Shown here in pieces: positions 54,523 through 63,644 of a DNA stretch of 64,000 bases; position 1 is the first letter of the stretch; each line of letters starts with the position of its first letter. Source of the DNA: VGBV01 sp963813725. Its GTDB lineage: Bacteria > Actinomycetota > Thermoleophilia > Solirubrobacterales > 70-9. The stretch covers positions 1 to 64,000 of the forward strand of contig CAWFAI010000009.1 of NCBI GenBank assembly GCA_963813725.1, written 5' to 3'. The notes beneath the pieces are model-generated. The model ran no database searches and was not told the DNA's origin. It worked only from the letters and a program-made list of their open reading frames with translations. The position numbers and the translations under genes were made by a program.

Positions 54523-55807
54523 ACTCGGTCATCTCGACCAGGTCGGCGACCGCGAGCGCCTCGTCGGCGCCGTGCATGCCGCGCAGGTACTCGTGCATGT
54601 CCATCGAGAACACCGGCGCGAAGCCGTAGGCGACCATCCCCAGCTCGCTCCGCACCCAGTGCGAGTCGCTGAAGCCGGCGCTGATCACGGGGAACAGGGT
54701 GGCCCCGGGAATCCGCTCGGCGACGTACTCCGCGCAGAACTCGTACATGGGGGTATCGATCGGCGACTCCGTGCCCCCTTCCAGTGGCTCCATGAACTCG
54801 AGCTCGTAGCCCTCCTCCCCGCCAAGCGCGCGGGCCACGTGCGCGCGGACGTCGTCCTCGTCCTGGCCGGGCATCGCGCGCACGTCGCAGACCACGTCCG
54901 CGTACGGGGGCACCACGTTGGCGGGCTCGAAGGTGCGCAGCCCCGTCGGGGTCACGGTGAGCCGGATCATCACCGGCAGCATCTCCCCGAGCACGGGGTT
55001 CTGCTCGCGGCCCCAGGCGGCAACCGCCTCGGGGTCGGCGGCCCGAACCCCCAGCGCCCCCAGCGCGCTTTCGAGCGCGGGTGCCTCGGCCGCCGGCGCC
55101 TCGAGATCGAGCAGCCTCTCCACCGCGGCGGCGGCCTTGCCCACGGGGTTCTCGGCCCGTGAGGGAACCGAGGCGTGCGCCGCGCGGCCGAAGAAGCGCA
55201 GCCTGATCGAGCTGACCCGCTTCTCGCCGATCGAGATCGTGACCACCTTGCGGCCGTCGGCCAGCGGCAGCAGCCAGCCGCCGCTCTCGTTCAGCGCCCA
55301 GTCGCAGCGCAGGTCGGGGCGCTCCCGGACCAACCACGACATGCCGACGTTGAACGTGTTGCTCTCCTCGTCGGCCTCGGCGACCAGCAGCACGTCGCCG
55401 GGCGGCGGCTCGCCGGATCGCGCCAGGGCCGCGAGGGCGACGGCGCGCGCGGCCAGCTCGCCCTTCATGTCGCCCGCTCCCCGGCCCACCACCACACCGT
55501 CGCGCAGCGCCGCCTCGAATGGCGGCACCGTCCAATCGGCGGCGGGCGCGGGGACCACGTCGGTGTGGCCCATCAGCATCAGCGAGGGACCGTCGCCGCC
55601 CTGCACCCGCGCGATCAGATTGAGGCGGGCGGGGTCCGGTCCGACCAGCTCCGACTCGATCCCCGACTCGGCCAGGTACGAGGCGAGATGCTCGGCCGCC
55701 ACGGTCTCGTTGCCGGGCGGGTTGGAGGTGTCGATCCTGATCAGGTCTCGAAGCAGGCCCACCGCCTCGTCCTCGAGTTGATGCTGGTCCGTTTGCGGTG
55801 GCGTCAT
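54494..55807 (-). CDS. M20 family metallopeptidase
   Basis: 437 residues. Zinc ligands and catalytic residues: His81 and Asp83 in LMGHTDVVPAPA, Asp113 in GRGAGDMKGE, Glu147 and Glu148 in AEADEESN, and the C-terminal His of SMDMHEYLRGMHGADE. The dimerisation domain lies about 185-300. M20 enzymes remove residues from small peptides or acylated amino acids. It overlaps the P1 peptidase by four bases and closes the peptide locus. Confidence 0.92.
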   Translation of the reverse strand: MTPPQTDQHQLEDEAVGLLRDLIRIDTSNPPGNETVAAEHLASYLAESGIESELVGPDPARLNLIARVQGGDGPSLMLMGHTDVVPAPAADWTVPPFEAALRDGVVVGRGAGDMKGELAARAVALAALARSGEPPPGDVLLVAEADEESNTFNVGMSWLVRERPDLRCDWALNESGGWLLPLADGRKVVTISIGEKRVSSIRLRFFGRAAHASVPSRAENPVGKAAAAVERLLDLEAPAAEAPALESALGALGVRAADPEAVAAWGREQNPVLGEMLPVMIRLTVTPTGLRTFEPANVVPPYADVVCDVRAMPGQDEDDVRAHVARALGGEEGYELEFMEPLEGGTESPIDTPMYEFCAEYVAERIPGATLFPVISAGFSDSHWVRSELGMVAYGFAPVFSMDMHEYLRGMHGADEALAVADLVEMTEFSLRAARWG

Positions 55808-56739
55808 CGCGACCGCACGGCGTCGATCGGAAAGGCCTCCTGCATGGTGCCGTCGAGACGCTCGGCCGGCCGGGCCGCGACGAGGCAGTTGTAGACGGCT
55901 TCGTGTGCAGCCTCGTAGGCGGCAGCGAAGAACGGATCGAGGAGATCGTTGGAGATCTCGCCCTCGCCAGCGGTCGAGAACGCCAGGCCGATCTCGCCCG
56001 AGCCCTCGCCGCCATAGGAGCCTGTTCGCGCGAGGCCCAGCCCGGGCCGCAGCGCCAGCCGCTTCAGCTGCAGCGCCGAGAGCGGCGCGTCGGTGGCACA
56101 GACCCAGATGCAGGAGCCGGCGTCAGGCCGCTTCGGGGATTGCGGCTCGAGCTCCAAGCCCGGAACGTCGAGATAGTCGCGGTCACCGAAGTTGCAGAGC
56201 AGCAGCACGCCAACTGCTTGCTCGCCCACGGCGCGCGAGGCGGTGCCGATGCCCCCCGGGTAGCCGTAGCAGACCATGCCGGTGCCAGCCCCCACGCTGC
56301 CCTCGGCCACCTCGTCCCCCAAGGCGTCGAGCGCGCGGTCAACGTCAGCGACCACCACCGTGCGCGAGTCGGCCATGTCGCCGTCGTCGCACTCCCCGAC
56401 GACGGGCAGCACGATGTCGTCGGGTCCGCGGCCCGATGCCAGCATCGCTGCGCGGTGCACCGTGCCGACGGCATGCGAGCCGCATAGATAGACGGGCGTG
56501 TCCATCGTGCCGCGCTCGTCGATCTCGATCTTGCCCGTCAGCTCGCCCATGCCGTTGACCGTCGCCGTGCCTGCCCGCACTATCGGCGAGGGCGGGGCCA
56601 CCACCGTGACGCCGGTGCGCTGCCCGCTCTCGGCCTGGGAGTGGCCGACGCGGACCCCCGGGACGTCGCTGATCGCGTTGCGCGGCCCGGGCCGAAGCCT
56701 CCCCACCGGGCCCGCGATCTCGCGCCAGCGCTCGGCCAT
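55804..56739 (-). CDS. P1 family aminopeptidase (DmpA/BapA type)
   Basis: 311 residues. Self-processing Ntn-fold peptidase: ISDVPGVRVGHSQAESGQRT, GTVHRAAMLASGRGPDDIVL, EGSVGAGTGMVCYGYPGGIG and the processing site DAGSCIWVCATDAPLSALQL. Cleavage is expected between Gly208 and Ser209, making Ser209 the nucleophile of the beta chain. Known relatives release D-amino acids or N-terminal beta-amino acids from short peptides. It directly follows oppF (no gap) and overlaps the M20 gene. Confidence 0.9.
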   Translation of the reverse strand: MAERWREIAGPVGRLRPGPRNAISDVPGVRVGHSQAESGQRTGVTVVAPPSPIVRAGTATVNGMGELTGKIEIDERGTMDTPVYLCGSHAVGTVHRAAMLASGRGPDDIVLPVVGECDDGDMADSRTVVVADVDRALDALGDEVAEGSVGAGTGMVCYGYPGGIGTASRAVGEQAVGVLLLCNFGDRDYLDVPGLELEPQSPKRPDAGSCIWVCATDAPLSALQLKRLALRPGLGLARTGSYGGEGSGEIGLAFSTAGEGEISNDLLDPFFAAAYEAAHEAVYNCLVAARPAERLDGTMQEAFPIDAVRSR

Positions 56740-57779
56740 CTACTTGTTCGAGGCCCCGGCCTTGGGGTTGCCGCCCGCCGGCGCCTTGGCAACCGCCTCA
56801 GGGTCATGAAGCAGACAGGCCGCGAGCTGGTCGCGGCCGCCCGCGGGCATCAAGGGGGGGTCGACGCTGTCGCACGGCTCGAAGCGCCTCGGGCAGCGCG
56901 GGTGGAAGCGGCAGCCGCTCGGGATCGCGGTCGGATCGGGCAGCTCGCCCTTGAGCAGGTCGCGGCCGCCTCGACCTCCGGCCTCCGGCACCGGCACGGC
57001 GGTAACCAGCGCGCGGTGTAGGGATGCTGGGGCTGCTCGATCACGTCCGTGGCCGTGCCCTGCTCGACGATCCGGCCCAGGTACATGACCGCGATCCGGT
57101 CGCAAAGCGACCAGGCGAGACTGAGGTCGTGGGTGATGAAGATCAGCGCCAGCTCGCGCCGCTTCTGCAGCCCCAGCAGCACTCCCAGGATCTGGGACCG
57201 GACCGAGGCGTCCAGCATCGAGACGGGCTCGTCGCAGATCAGGCCCTCGGGCTCCAGCACCAGCGCCGCGGCGATCGCCACCCGCTGGCGCTGGCCGCCC
57301 GAGAGCTGGTGCGGGTAGCGGGCCAAAAAGCGCTCGTGCTCGAGGCCGACGTCCTCGAGCGCGCTTCGCACCCGGGCCTCGTGCTCGCCGGACGGAACCC
57401 CCTGGACCCGCAGCGGCTCGCTCACGATCGCCTCGACGCGCTGGCGCGGGTTGAGCGTCTGGTAGGGGTCCTGGAAGATCATCTGCACGCGCTTTCGCAG
57501 GCCGGCCAACGCCTCCCGCCCCGCGGGGACCTCACCGTCCAGCCTGACCTCGCCCCCGGCGGGCTCGATCAGGCTCAGCATCGCTCGCGCCAGCGTCGAC
57601 TTGCCGCAGCCCGACTCCCCCACCACCCCGAGGATCTCGCCGCGCCGCCATTCCAGCGAGACACCGTCCAGGGCGCGGGCGGTCTTGCGGTCCGAGCGGA
57701 ACTCGATCGCCAGGTCCCGGACCTCCATCAGCGGCGCCCCCGCTGCGCCTACGGGATCGCCGGGGCGCGCCGCGCTCAT
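56740..57779 (-). CDS. oppF: Oligopeptide ABC transporter ATP-binding protein (frameshifted)
   Basis: Starts MSAARPGDP at 57779, overlapping the oppD stop (ATGA). Walker A GVVGESGCGKSTLARAML, Q-loop MIFQDPYQTLNPRQ, signature YPHQLSGGQRQRVAIAAALV, Walker B LICDEPVSMLD, H-loop FITHDLSLA. The frame breaks near 57013 after HPYT. The corrected tail has RALVTAVPVPEAGG, then the OppD/OppF C-terminal four-Cys-like motif region GCRFHPRCPRRFEPCDSVDP and AACLLHDPEAV. One missing base cures it. Confidence 0.9.
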
Positions 57780-58789
57780 CGGCCCACCTTCCTTCCCTCG
57801 GCGTCCGCGGGCGCCGGCCAGCGCTTCCAAGGGGCGAAGTGGCAGGCCGAGGCGTGGTCCTTGCTCAGGTCCTTCAGCGGCGGCTCGACCAGGCACTCGT
57901 CCTGGGCGTAGGGGCAGCGGGGGTGGAAGTTGCAGCCCTGAGGCGGATTGCCGGGATCGGGCGGCCCCCCCGGGATCGGCGGCGCCAGGCCGCGCTCGCC
58001 GCCGATCACGGGCAGCGAGTCGAGCAGCAGCTTCGTATAGGGGTGCTGGGGATCCTCGAACACCGTCTTCACCGGTCCGGTCTCGACGATGCGGCCGGCG
58101 TACATGACCGCGATCCGGTCGCAGGTCTCGGCCAGCACCCCGAGGTCATGCGAGATCAGGATCAGCGAGAGGCCGAGGCGCTCGCGCAGGCGCTCGAGCA
58201 GCTCCAGCACCTGCGCCTGCATGACGACGTCGAGGGCGGTGGTCGGCTCGTCGGCGATCACGAGCTCGGGATCGCAGGCGAGCGCCAGCGCGATCATCAC
58301 CCGCTGGCGCTGGCCGCCCGAGAGCTGGTGGGCGTAGCGCCGGCCCGCTGCCGGAGTGAGCCCGACGGTCTCGAGCAGCTCGTTGATGCGCTCGGTGACC
58401 TGCTTCGAGCTCATCCCCTCTTCGTCGTGGAGCCGGATCGCCTCGGCCATCTGGGCGTCGATCCGCTGCACCGGGTCGAGCGAGTTCATCGCGCCTTGGA
58501 AGACCAGCGAGATGTGGCGCCAGCGGACGAGCTGCATCCCGGACTCGGTGCGCCGCCCGAGGTTGATCGGGTCCTCGACGCCGGGCGGGCGCAGGGTCAT
58601 CGTCCCCGACTGCTTCAGGGTCGGTGGCAGCAGCTTCATCAGCGCCAGCGCAGTGGTCGTCTTGCCGCAGCCGGACTCGCCCGCGAGCCCCATCGCCTCG
58701 CCGCTCCGAAGAGTGAAGTCGACGCCGTCGACGATCGGGTGCTCGCCGTGGCTTACCCGCAGGTCGCTGACCTCGAGCAGGTTGCTCAT
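57776..58789 (-). CDS. oppD: Oligopeptide ABC transporter ATP-binding protein
   Basis: 337 residues. Walker A GLAGESGCGKTTTALALM, Q-loop HISLVFQGAMNSLDPVQR, signature AHQLSGGQRQRVMIALALAC, Walker B LVIADEPTTALDVV, H-loop LISHDLGVL. The C-terminal extension has the usual Cys-containing motif NPPQGCNFHPRCPYAQDECL, an iron-sulfur-type site in OppD relatives. Partner of OppF. Confidence 0.94.
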   Translation of the reverse strand: MSNLLEVSDLRVSHGEHPIVDGVDFTLRSGEAMGLAGESGCGKTTTALALMKLLPPTLKQSGTMTLRPPGVEDPINLGRRTESGMQLVRWRHISLVFQGAMNSLDPVQRIDAQMAEAIRLHDEEGMSSKQVTERINELLETVGLTPAAGRRYAHQLSGGQRQRVMIALALACDPELVIADEPTTALDVVMQAQVLELLERLRERLGLSLILISHDLGVLAETCDRIAVMYAGRIVETGPVKTVFEDPQHPYTKLLLDSLPVIGGERGLAPPIPGGPPDPGNPPQGCNFHPRCPYAQDECLVEPPLKDLSKDHASACHFAPWKRWPAPADAEGRKVGR

Positions 58790-58799
58790 TGCCGGGGCC

Positions 58800-59717
58800 T
58801 CATGAGCCGCGCTGCTCCCTGAGCCGCGGGTTGATGTACTCCTCGAACAGGTAGCCCAGCACCGAGACCGCCAGCACCAGCGTCGTGATGCAGAGCCCCG
58901 GCGGGATCACGTACCACCAGGCCTCGCGGCTGGGGGCGCCGCTCTCGAAGGCGTTTTCGAGCATCGTCCCCCAGCTGATCCGGGTCGGGTCGCCGAGCCC
59001 GAGGAAGGAGAGCGCGGCCTCGGAGAGGATCGCGACGGCGACGATCAGCACCGTGTTGGCGAAGATCAGCGGCAGCGTGTTGGGCAGGATGTGGGTGCGG
59101 ATGATGTAGGGGTTGCCCGCACCGACCGCGCGCGCTCGCTCGACGAAGGCACGCTCGCGCAGGGTCAGCACCTGGGCGCGGACGATGCGACCGGTCCCCG
59201 CCCACGAGGTGAGGCCGATGACCACGATCAGCACGGTCAGCGACGGATCGAGCAGGCGCGCCAGCACGATCATCAGCGGCAGCGTCGGGATCACCAGGAA
59301 CCAGTTCTCGAGCGCGTCGAGGATCTTGTCTGTCCAGCCCCCGTAGTAGCCCCCGACGAGGCCGACGATCGAGCCCAGCAGCGCCGAGATCGCCGCCGCG
59401 GCGAAGCCGACCACGATCGAGACGCGCGCACCGACCAACAGCTGCGAGAGCACGTCGGCGCCGCTCTCGGTCGTCCCCAGCGGATGCTCCCAGCTGGGCG
59501 GCGCGAACACGTCGGTGCTGGAGGCGTTCGGGTCGTCGGGCGCCAGCGCACTGCCGAAGATCGCGATGAAGACGAAGAAGCCCGAGCACGCCGATCCCGA
59601 AGCGCCCGCGCCAGGTTCCGAACAGGAGCTGCCGCACGCCCTCTCGGCGGCGCGGCGGTGGCCGGCACGGGGACGGGCGCCGTGCCGGGCGGTGGGCGCG
59701 ACCGTGCCGCCGCTCAT
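58800..59717 (-). CDS. oppC: Oligopeptide ABC transporter permease (OppC type, two compensating frameshifts)
   Basis: 305 residues as written. The permease signature is EAALSFLGLGDPTRISWGTM and the EAA loop region is RAFVERARAVGAGNPYIIRT. Residues about 25-45 (ERACGSSCSEPGAG) are out of frame: in the next frame the same bases give VRQLLFGTWRGRFGIGVLG, a normal first-helix approach. One base seems missing near 59642 and one added near 59582, so the overall frame is restored. Six helices expected. Confidence 0.88.
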   Translation of the reverse strand: MSGGTVAPTARHGARPRAGHRRAAERACGSSCSEPGAGASGSACSGFFVFIAIFGSALAPDDPNASSTDVFAPPSWEHPLGTTESGADVLSQLLVGARVSIVVGFAAAAISALLGSIVGLVGGYYGGWTDKILDALENWFLVIPTLPLMIVLARLLDPSLTVLIVVIGLTSWAGTGRIVRAQVLTLRERAFVERARAVGAGNPYIIRTHILPNTLPLIFANTVLIVAVAILSEAALSFLGLGDPTRISWGTMLENAFESGAPSREAWWYVIPPGLCITTLVLAVSVLGYLFEEYINPRLREQRGS

Positions 59718-59727
59718 GACGGGGGCC

Positions 59728-60698
59728 TCATCGGGACTGGACCCGCGGGTCGAGGTAGAAGTAGAGGCAATCGGCCAGCAGGTTGGCGAAGATCACGCCC
59801 GCCGAGAAGACGAGGAAGGTCCCCTGCAGCACCGGGAAGTCCTTGTCGTTGATGGCGGTGAAGGTGAGCTCGCCCAGGCCCGGCCAGGAGAAGATCGTCT
59901 CGATCGTGATCGCGCCTCCGACGACGATCCCGAACTGGATCGCCGACAGCGTCACCAGCGGCAGCAGCGCGTTGCGGACGGCGTGGCGGCTGACCACTTT
60001 GGGCCAGGGCAAGCCGGTGGCGCGCTTGACGGTGATGAAGTCCTCGGTCAGCACGTCCACCATCGACGAGCGCATGATCAGGAAGTACTGGCCAAGCAGC
60101 ATCAGCGTCATCGCCGTGGCCGGCAGGATCAGGTGCTCGAGCACGTCGCCCGCCTCCGAGAGCCAGCTCGAAAACTCAACTCCCGGGGTCTTCTGCAGGC
60201 CCGCGGGCAGGATCGGTATCCAGACCGCGAAGACGAGGATGAGGATGATTCCGATCCAGTACTCGGGCGCCGCGTATGTGAACAGGCTGAAACCCAACAA
60301 GCCGTCGTCCGATTTCTGGCCGCGCCGCGTGGCGGCGACCACCCCCAGCCATGACCGATCAGGGTCGCGAGCAGCGTGCCCGTGCCGACCAGCAGCAACG
60401 TCCACGGCAGCGCCTCCTTGATCTCGGTCCAGACCGAGCGCCGGGAGCGCTGGCTGGTGCCGAGGTCCAGCGTCGCCGTGTCGCCGGCGTAGTCGACTAA
60501 CTGGCCCGTCAGCAGCGGCTTGTCGAGCCCGTAGTCGGCGCGGAGCTTGTCGGTCTCCTCCTGGGTGGCGTTGGGGATCCGGGCGAGCTGGGTGGTGGGG
60601 TCGCCCATCACCCTGAAGAGGAAGAAGTTGAAGATGATGACGAAGACGAGCGTCAGCAACGCCGCGGCGGTCTTGCCGGCAAGCCAACGCCCGCTCAT
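59728..60698 (-). CDS. oppB: Oligopeptide ABC transporter permease (OppB type, frameshifted)
   Basis: Starts MSGRWLAGKTAAALLTLVFV at 60698 and continues FRVMGDPTTQLARIPNATQE, LPWTLLLVGTGTLLATLIG; the frame breaks near 60353. The rest reads LGVVAATRRGQKSDDGLLGF, YAAPEYWIGIILILVFAVWI, KRATGLPWPKVVSRHAVRNA (EAA loop) and TIETIFSWPGLGELTFTAIN. One base cures it. Ends ten bases before oppC. Confidence 0.88.
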
Positions 60699-60736
60699 CG
60701 TCTACCTCTCCTCAACTCCGGCCGTTCTCCCCCGGC

Positions 60737-62604
60737 CTACTCCTCGACCTCCAGGGGCTCGCTACCTCGGCCTCGGCCGCCGCCTCCGCCGCCACCGCGG
60801 CCACGGAGATAGCGGAACACGCCGTAGGCGATGCCCAGGAGCACGGCGACACCGATCGCGATCAGCACGCCGCTGCCGCCTCCTCCGTCATCGCTGCCGC
60901 TTGACCCGTCGGCCGGAGCCAGCGTCAGCAGCGGCTCGTAGCTGGCCTGCTCGCAGAAGAGGTCGCCGGTCTCATCCGCCGGACACGTCTGCTCGACGTT
61001 GCTGAGCCGGTCGGTCCGGTAGGCCTGCAGGTTCGGGTCCTCGGTGAGCACGATGTAGGGCAGGTCCTCCTGGGTCAGGTTGACCATCTCGGAGATCTTG
61101 TCCTTGCGCTCCTCCTCGTCGAAAGCCCCGGCCTGCTCGTCGAACAGGCGGTCGTACTCGGGGTTCGAGTAGAAGGAATCCGAGTTGCCGCCGATCTGGT
61201 CGGTCAGGAACAGGCTCAGGAGGAAGCTCGGGTCATACGCATCGCCACCCCAGCCCCAGACGAACGTGTCGAAGTCGGGGGCCGGCTTCCCGTCCACCGT
61301 TCTGATCTGAATCTCGGTGAGCTTGTCCGCACTCACCACCTGGACTTTGAACTCGACCCCGATCTCCCGCGCCATCTCGGCGATCAGCTTCGCCGCCAGG
61401 GTGTCGGACTGCGACTCCGAGCGCACGAACAGGTCGAACGACAGCGTCTGGTCGCCCTTGGTGCGGGGCTCGTCGCCGTTGTCCTGCCAGCCGGCGTCGT
61501 CCAGGATCTGCTTCGCCTGCTCGACGTCGGGCGGGTCATAGGGCTGCTCGGGCGTCTCGTAGAACGTCTGGTAGAACTGCGGCAGGATCCCGTTCGCCAC
61601 GTACGAGGTCCCCAGCGCGGAGATCTCGTTGACGCGCTCGCGGTCGATCGTGTGGGCGAGCGCCTGGCGCACCGCCACGTCCTGGACGGCCGGGTTGAAC
61701 TCGGCGTCGGGGCAGTCCTGCTCCGAGCAGAGGTTGAACGCCGAGCTCGGTGTAGGACGGCGACGCGGCCCTGATCGTCGTCGACGTTGGGCTCTTCGCC
61801 GAGGCGCTCGAACGTGGTCGGCTGCACCTCGGTGATCACGTCGACCTCGCCCAGGGTAGCGCGCGCTCGGCCGCGTCCTCGGTGCCGTACTTGATGTATT
61901 GGATCTCGTCGAAGTTCGGGGCGTCCCCTCGCCACTCCGGGTTCGGCTCCATGCGGATGATCCGGTTGCGCTCGAACTCGGTGACGATGAACGGGCCGCT
62001 GCCGACCAGCGGCAGCTCGGGCTGGTAGGAGCCCGTCAGCTCGTCCGGCGGCACCTTGCCCCAGATGTGCTCGGGGAGGATGTAGATGAAGAGTCCGCCG
62101 ACCATGCGGGCGTCGGGCTGGGTGGTGTTGATCACGACCGTGGTGTCGTCGGGGGTCTCGATCGACTCGACCTTGTCGGTGTAGGCGGAGAAGTTGTAGC
62201 CGTCGGTGCCGAGGTTCTCGAGCGACCATTTGACGTCGGTCGAGGTGATCGGGGTGCCGTCGGACCACACGGCGTCGGGGTTGAGCTTGAAGGTGACCGT
62301 CTTCTCGTCGTCTGAGACCTCCCAGCTCTCGGCGATACCGGGGATGGGCTTGAGGTCGTCGGGGGAGAAGTTGACGAGCAGGTCCCAGTTGGTCGCCCAG
62401 ACGTTGAAGCCCTCCTCGTTCACCTCGGTGAACGGGTTCAGCGTCGCGGGATCCTGGGCCCAGCCGATCTTGAGCACGGCCTTCTCGCCGTCGTCGGTGG
62501 TGGAATCCTGCGCGCCCGCGGGCGCGACGACGAGCGCGATCAGCGCCGACGGCCGCGACCGCCAGCAGTCCGGCGATCGTCCCCAGGGTCCTCGGCGTCT
62601 TCAT
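60737..62604 (-). CDS. oppA: Peptide ABC substrate-binding protein with C-terminal membrane anchor (three frameshifts)
   Basis: Starts MKTPRTLGTIAGLLAVAA at 62604 behind AAGGAGG. With an extra base near 62550 removed, the signal peptide ends LVVAPAGAQ, with no lipobox Cys. The family 5 body includes VLKIGWAQDPATLNPFTEVN, GIAESWEVSDDEKTVTFKLN, then breaks near 61858 and 61745, then VAVRQALAHTIDRERVNEIS and DFDTFVWGWGGDAYDPSFLL. A Gly/Ser/Asp-rich linker (SSGSDDGGGGSG) leads to a C-terminal helix (LIAIGVAVLLGIAYGVFRYL) and a basic tail, so it is held by its C-terminus rather than as a lipoprotein. Confidence 0.9.
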
Positions 62605-62648
62605 CCTTCTCCTCCTTGGTGGTGTTTCATTCGGGTCTGAGCGCGTCA

Positions 62649-63644
62649 TCAGGCCACCGCCGCCTCGGTCACCTCGAGCGTCTTGGCGGCGCCGTCCAGG
62701 CGGACGGTGGCGCCGAGCGGCATCGTGGCCATGTGCTTGCCGTGGCCGACCGGCACGTTGGCGATCGCGGGGATCCCCAGCGGAGCGACCAGCTCGTCGA
62801 GGATCTCCTCGATCGAGAGCTGTGACTCCACGTACTCGGGCACGGTCTGGTTCTTCAAGTTGACGTCGGTTCCGAACACGAAGCCCGCGGCTCCGTCCAG
62901 CTTCCCGGCCCGGATCAGGTGGTTGAGGGCGGTGTCTATCAGGTAGGTCTCGGTGTTGAGGTCCTCGACCATCAGCACGCAGCCCTCCGTCTGCACTTCG
63001 AAAGGAGTGCCGATGCTTGCCGCGAGCAGGGTCAGGTTGCCGCCCACCAACGGCGCCTCGGCGACCCCCTCGCCCACCGTCAGCACGTAGGGGTCCTCGG
63101 GGTCCTCGAAGACGCGCCCGAGCGGCTTCGGCTCGAAGGCGCGGTGGAACCAGTCCTTGGTTTCCTCCGTGAGCTGCTTCTTGCGCCGGGTGAAGCGGAG
63201 GAAGTTGGGGCCGTAGAAGGTGACCCAGCCGGCGTGGGCGGCGAGCGCGAGGTGGAGCGCTGTGATGTCGCTGTAGCCGCAGACGATGCGCGGCTCGCCG
63301 ACGGCGTCCCAGTCCACCAGCGGGTGCAGCCGCGCGGTGCCGTAGCCGCCGTCGAGCGCGTGCACCATGTCGATCCCGGGCTCGCTCAGCGCCCACTGCA
63401 GGTCGGCGGCGCGCTCCTCGTCGGTGCCCGCCAGGTAGCCGTGGACCTTGCGGTGGTTCGGGCCCAGCATGACGGTGTGGCCGCGCTCCTCGAAGTAGGC
63501 GGTCGCCTGCTCGGTCTCCGAGCGCGTCTGTGGCGGGCTGGCGGGGGCGACGACTGCGATCGTCGCGTTCTCGGGCAAGGCCGGCGGCTTGATCCGCCCG
63601 CCCACCGCGGCCGGGGCCTCCGCGCTGGTGGCGGCGTCAGCCAA
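62649..63644 (-). CDS. S66 family peptidase (LD-carboxypeptidase / MccF-like)
   Basis: 331 residues if translation starts at the TTG at 63644, overlapping the BKACE stop; GTG at 63605 is an alternative. Ser nucleophile in IVCGYSDITALHLALAAHAG, with HALDGGYGTARLHPLVDW ahead of it. The Glu and His of the S66 triad are probably in VLMVEDLNTETY and PVGHGKHMATMPLG. The substrate could be murein tetrapeptide or a microcin C-like peptide nucleotide; length and the HHTVM-like GHTVMLGPNHRKVHGYLAGT region lean to the MccF branch. Lies between BKACE and oppA. Confidence 0.88.
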   Translation of the reverse strand: MADAATSAEAPAAVGGRIKPPALPENATIAVVAPASPPQTRSETEQATAYFEERGHTVMLGPNHRKVHGYLAGTDEERAADLQWALSEPGIDMVHALDGGYGTARLHPLVDWDAVGEPRIVCGYSDITALHLALAAHAGWVTFYGPNFLRFTRRKKQLTEETKDWFHRAFEPKPLGRVFEDPEDPYVLTVGEGVAEAPLVGGNLTLLAASIGTPFEVQTEGCVLMVEDLNTETYLIDTALNHLIRAGKLDGAAGFVFGTDVNLKNQTVPEYVESQLSIEEILDELVAPLGIPAIANVPVGHGKHMATMPLGATVRLDGAAKTLEVTEAAVA

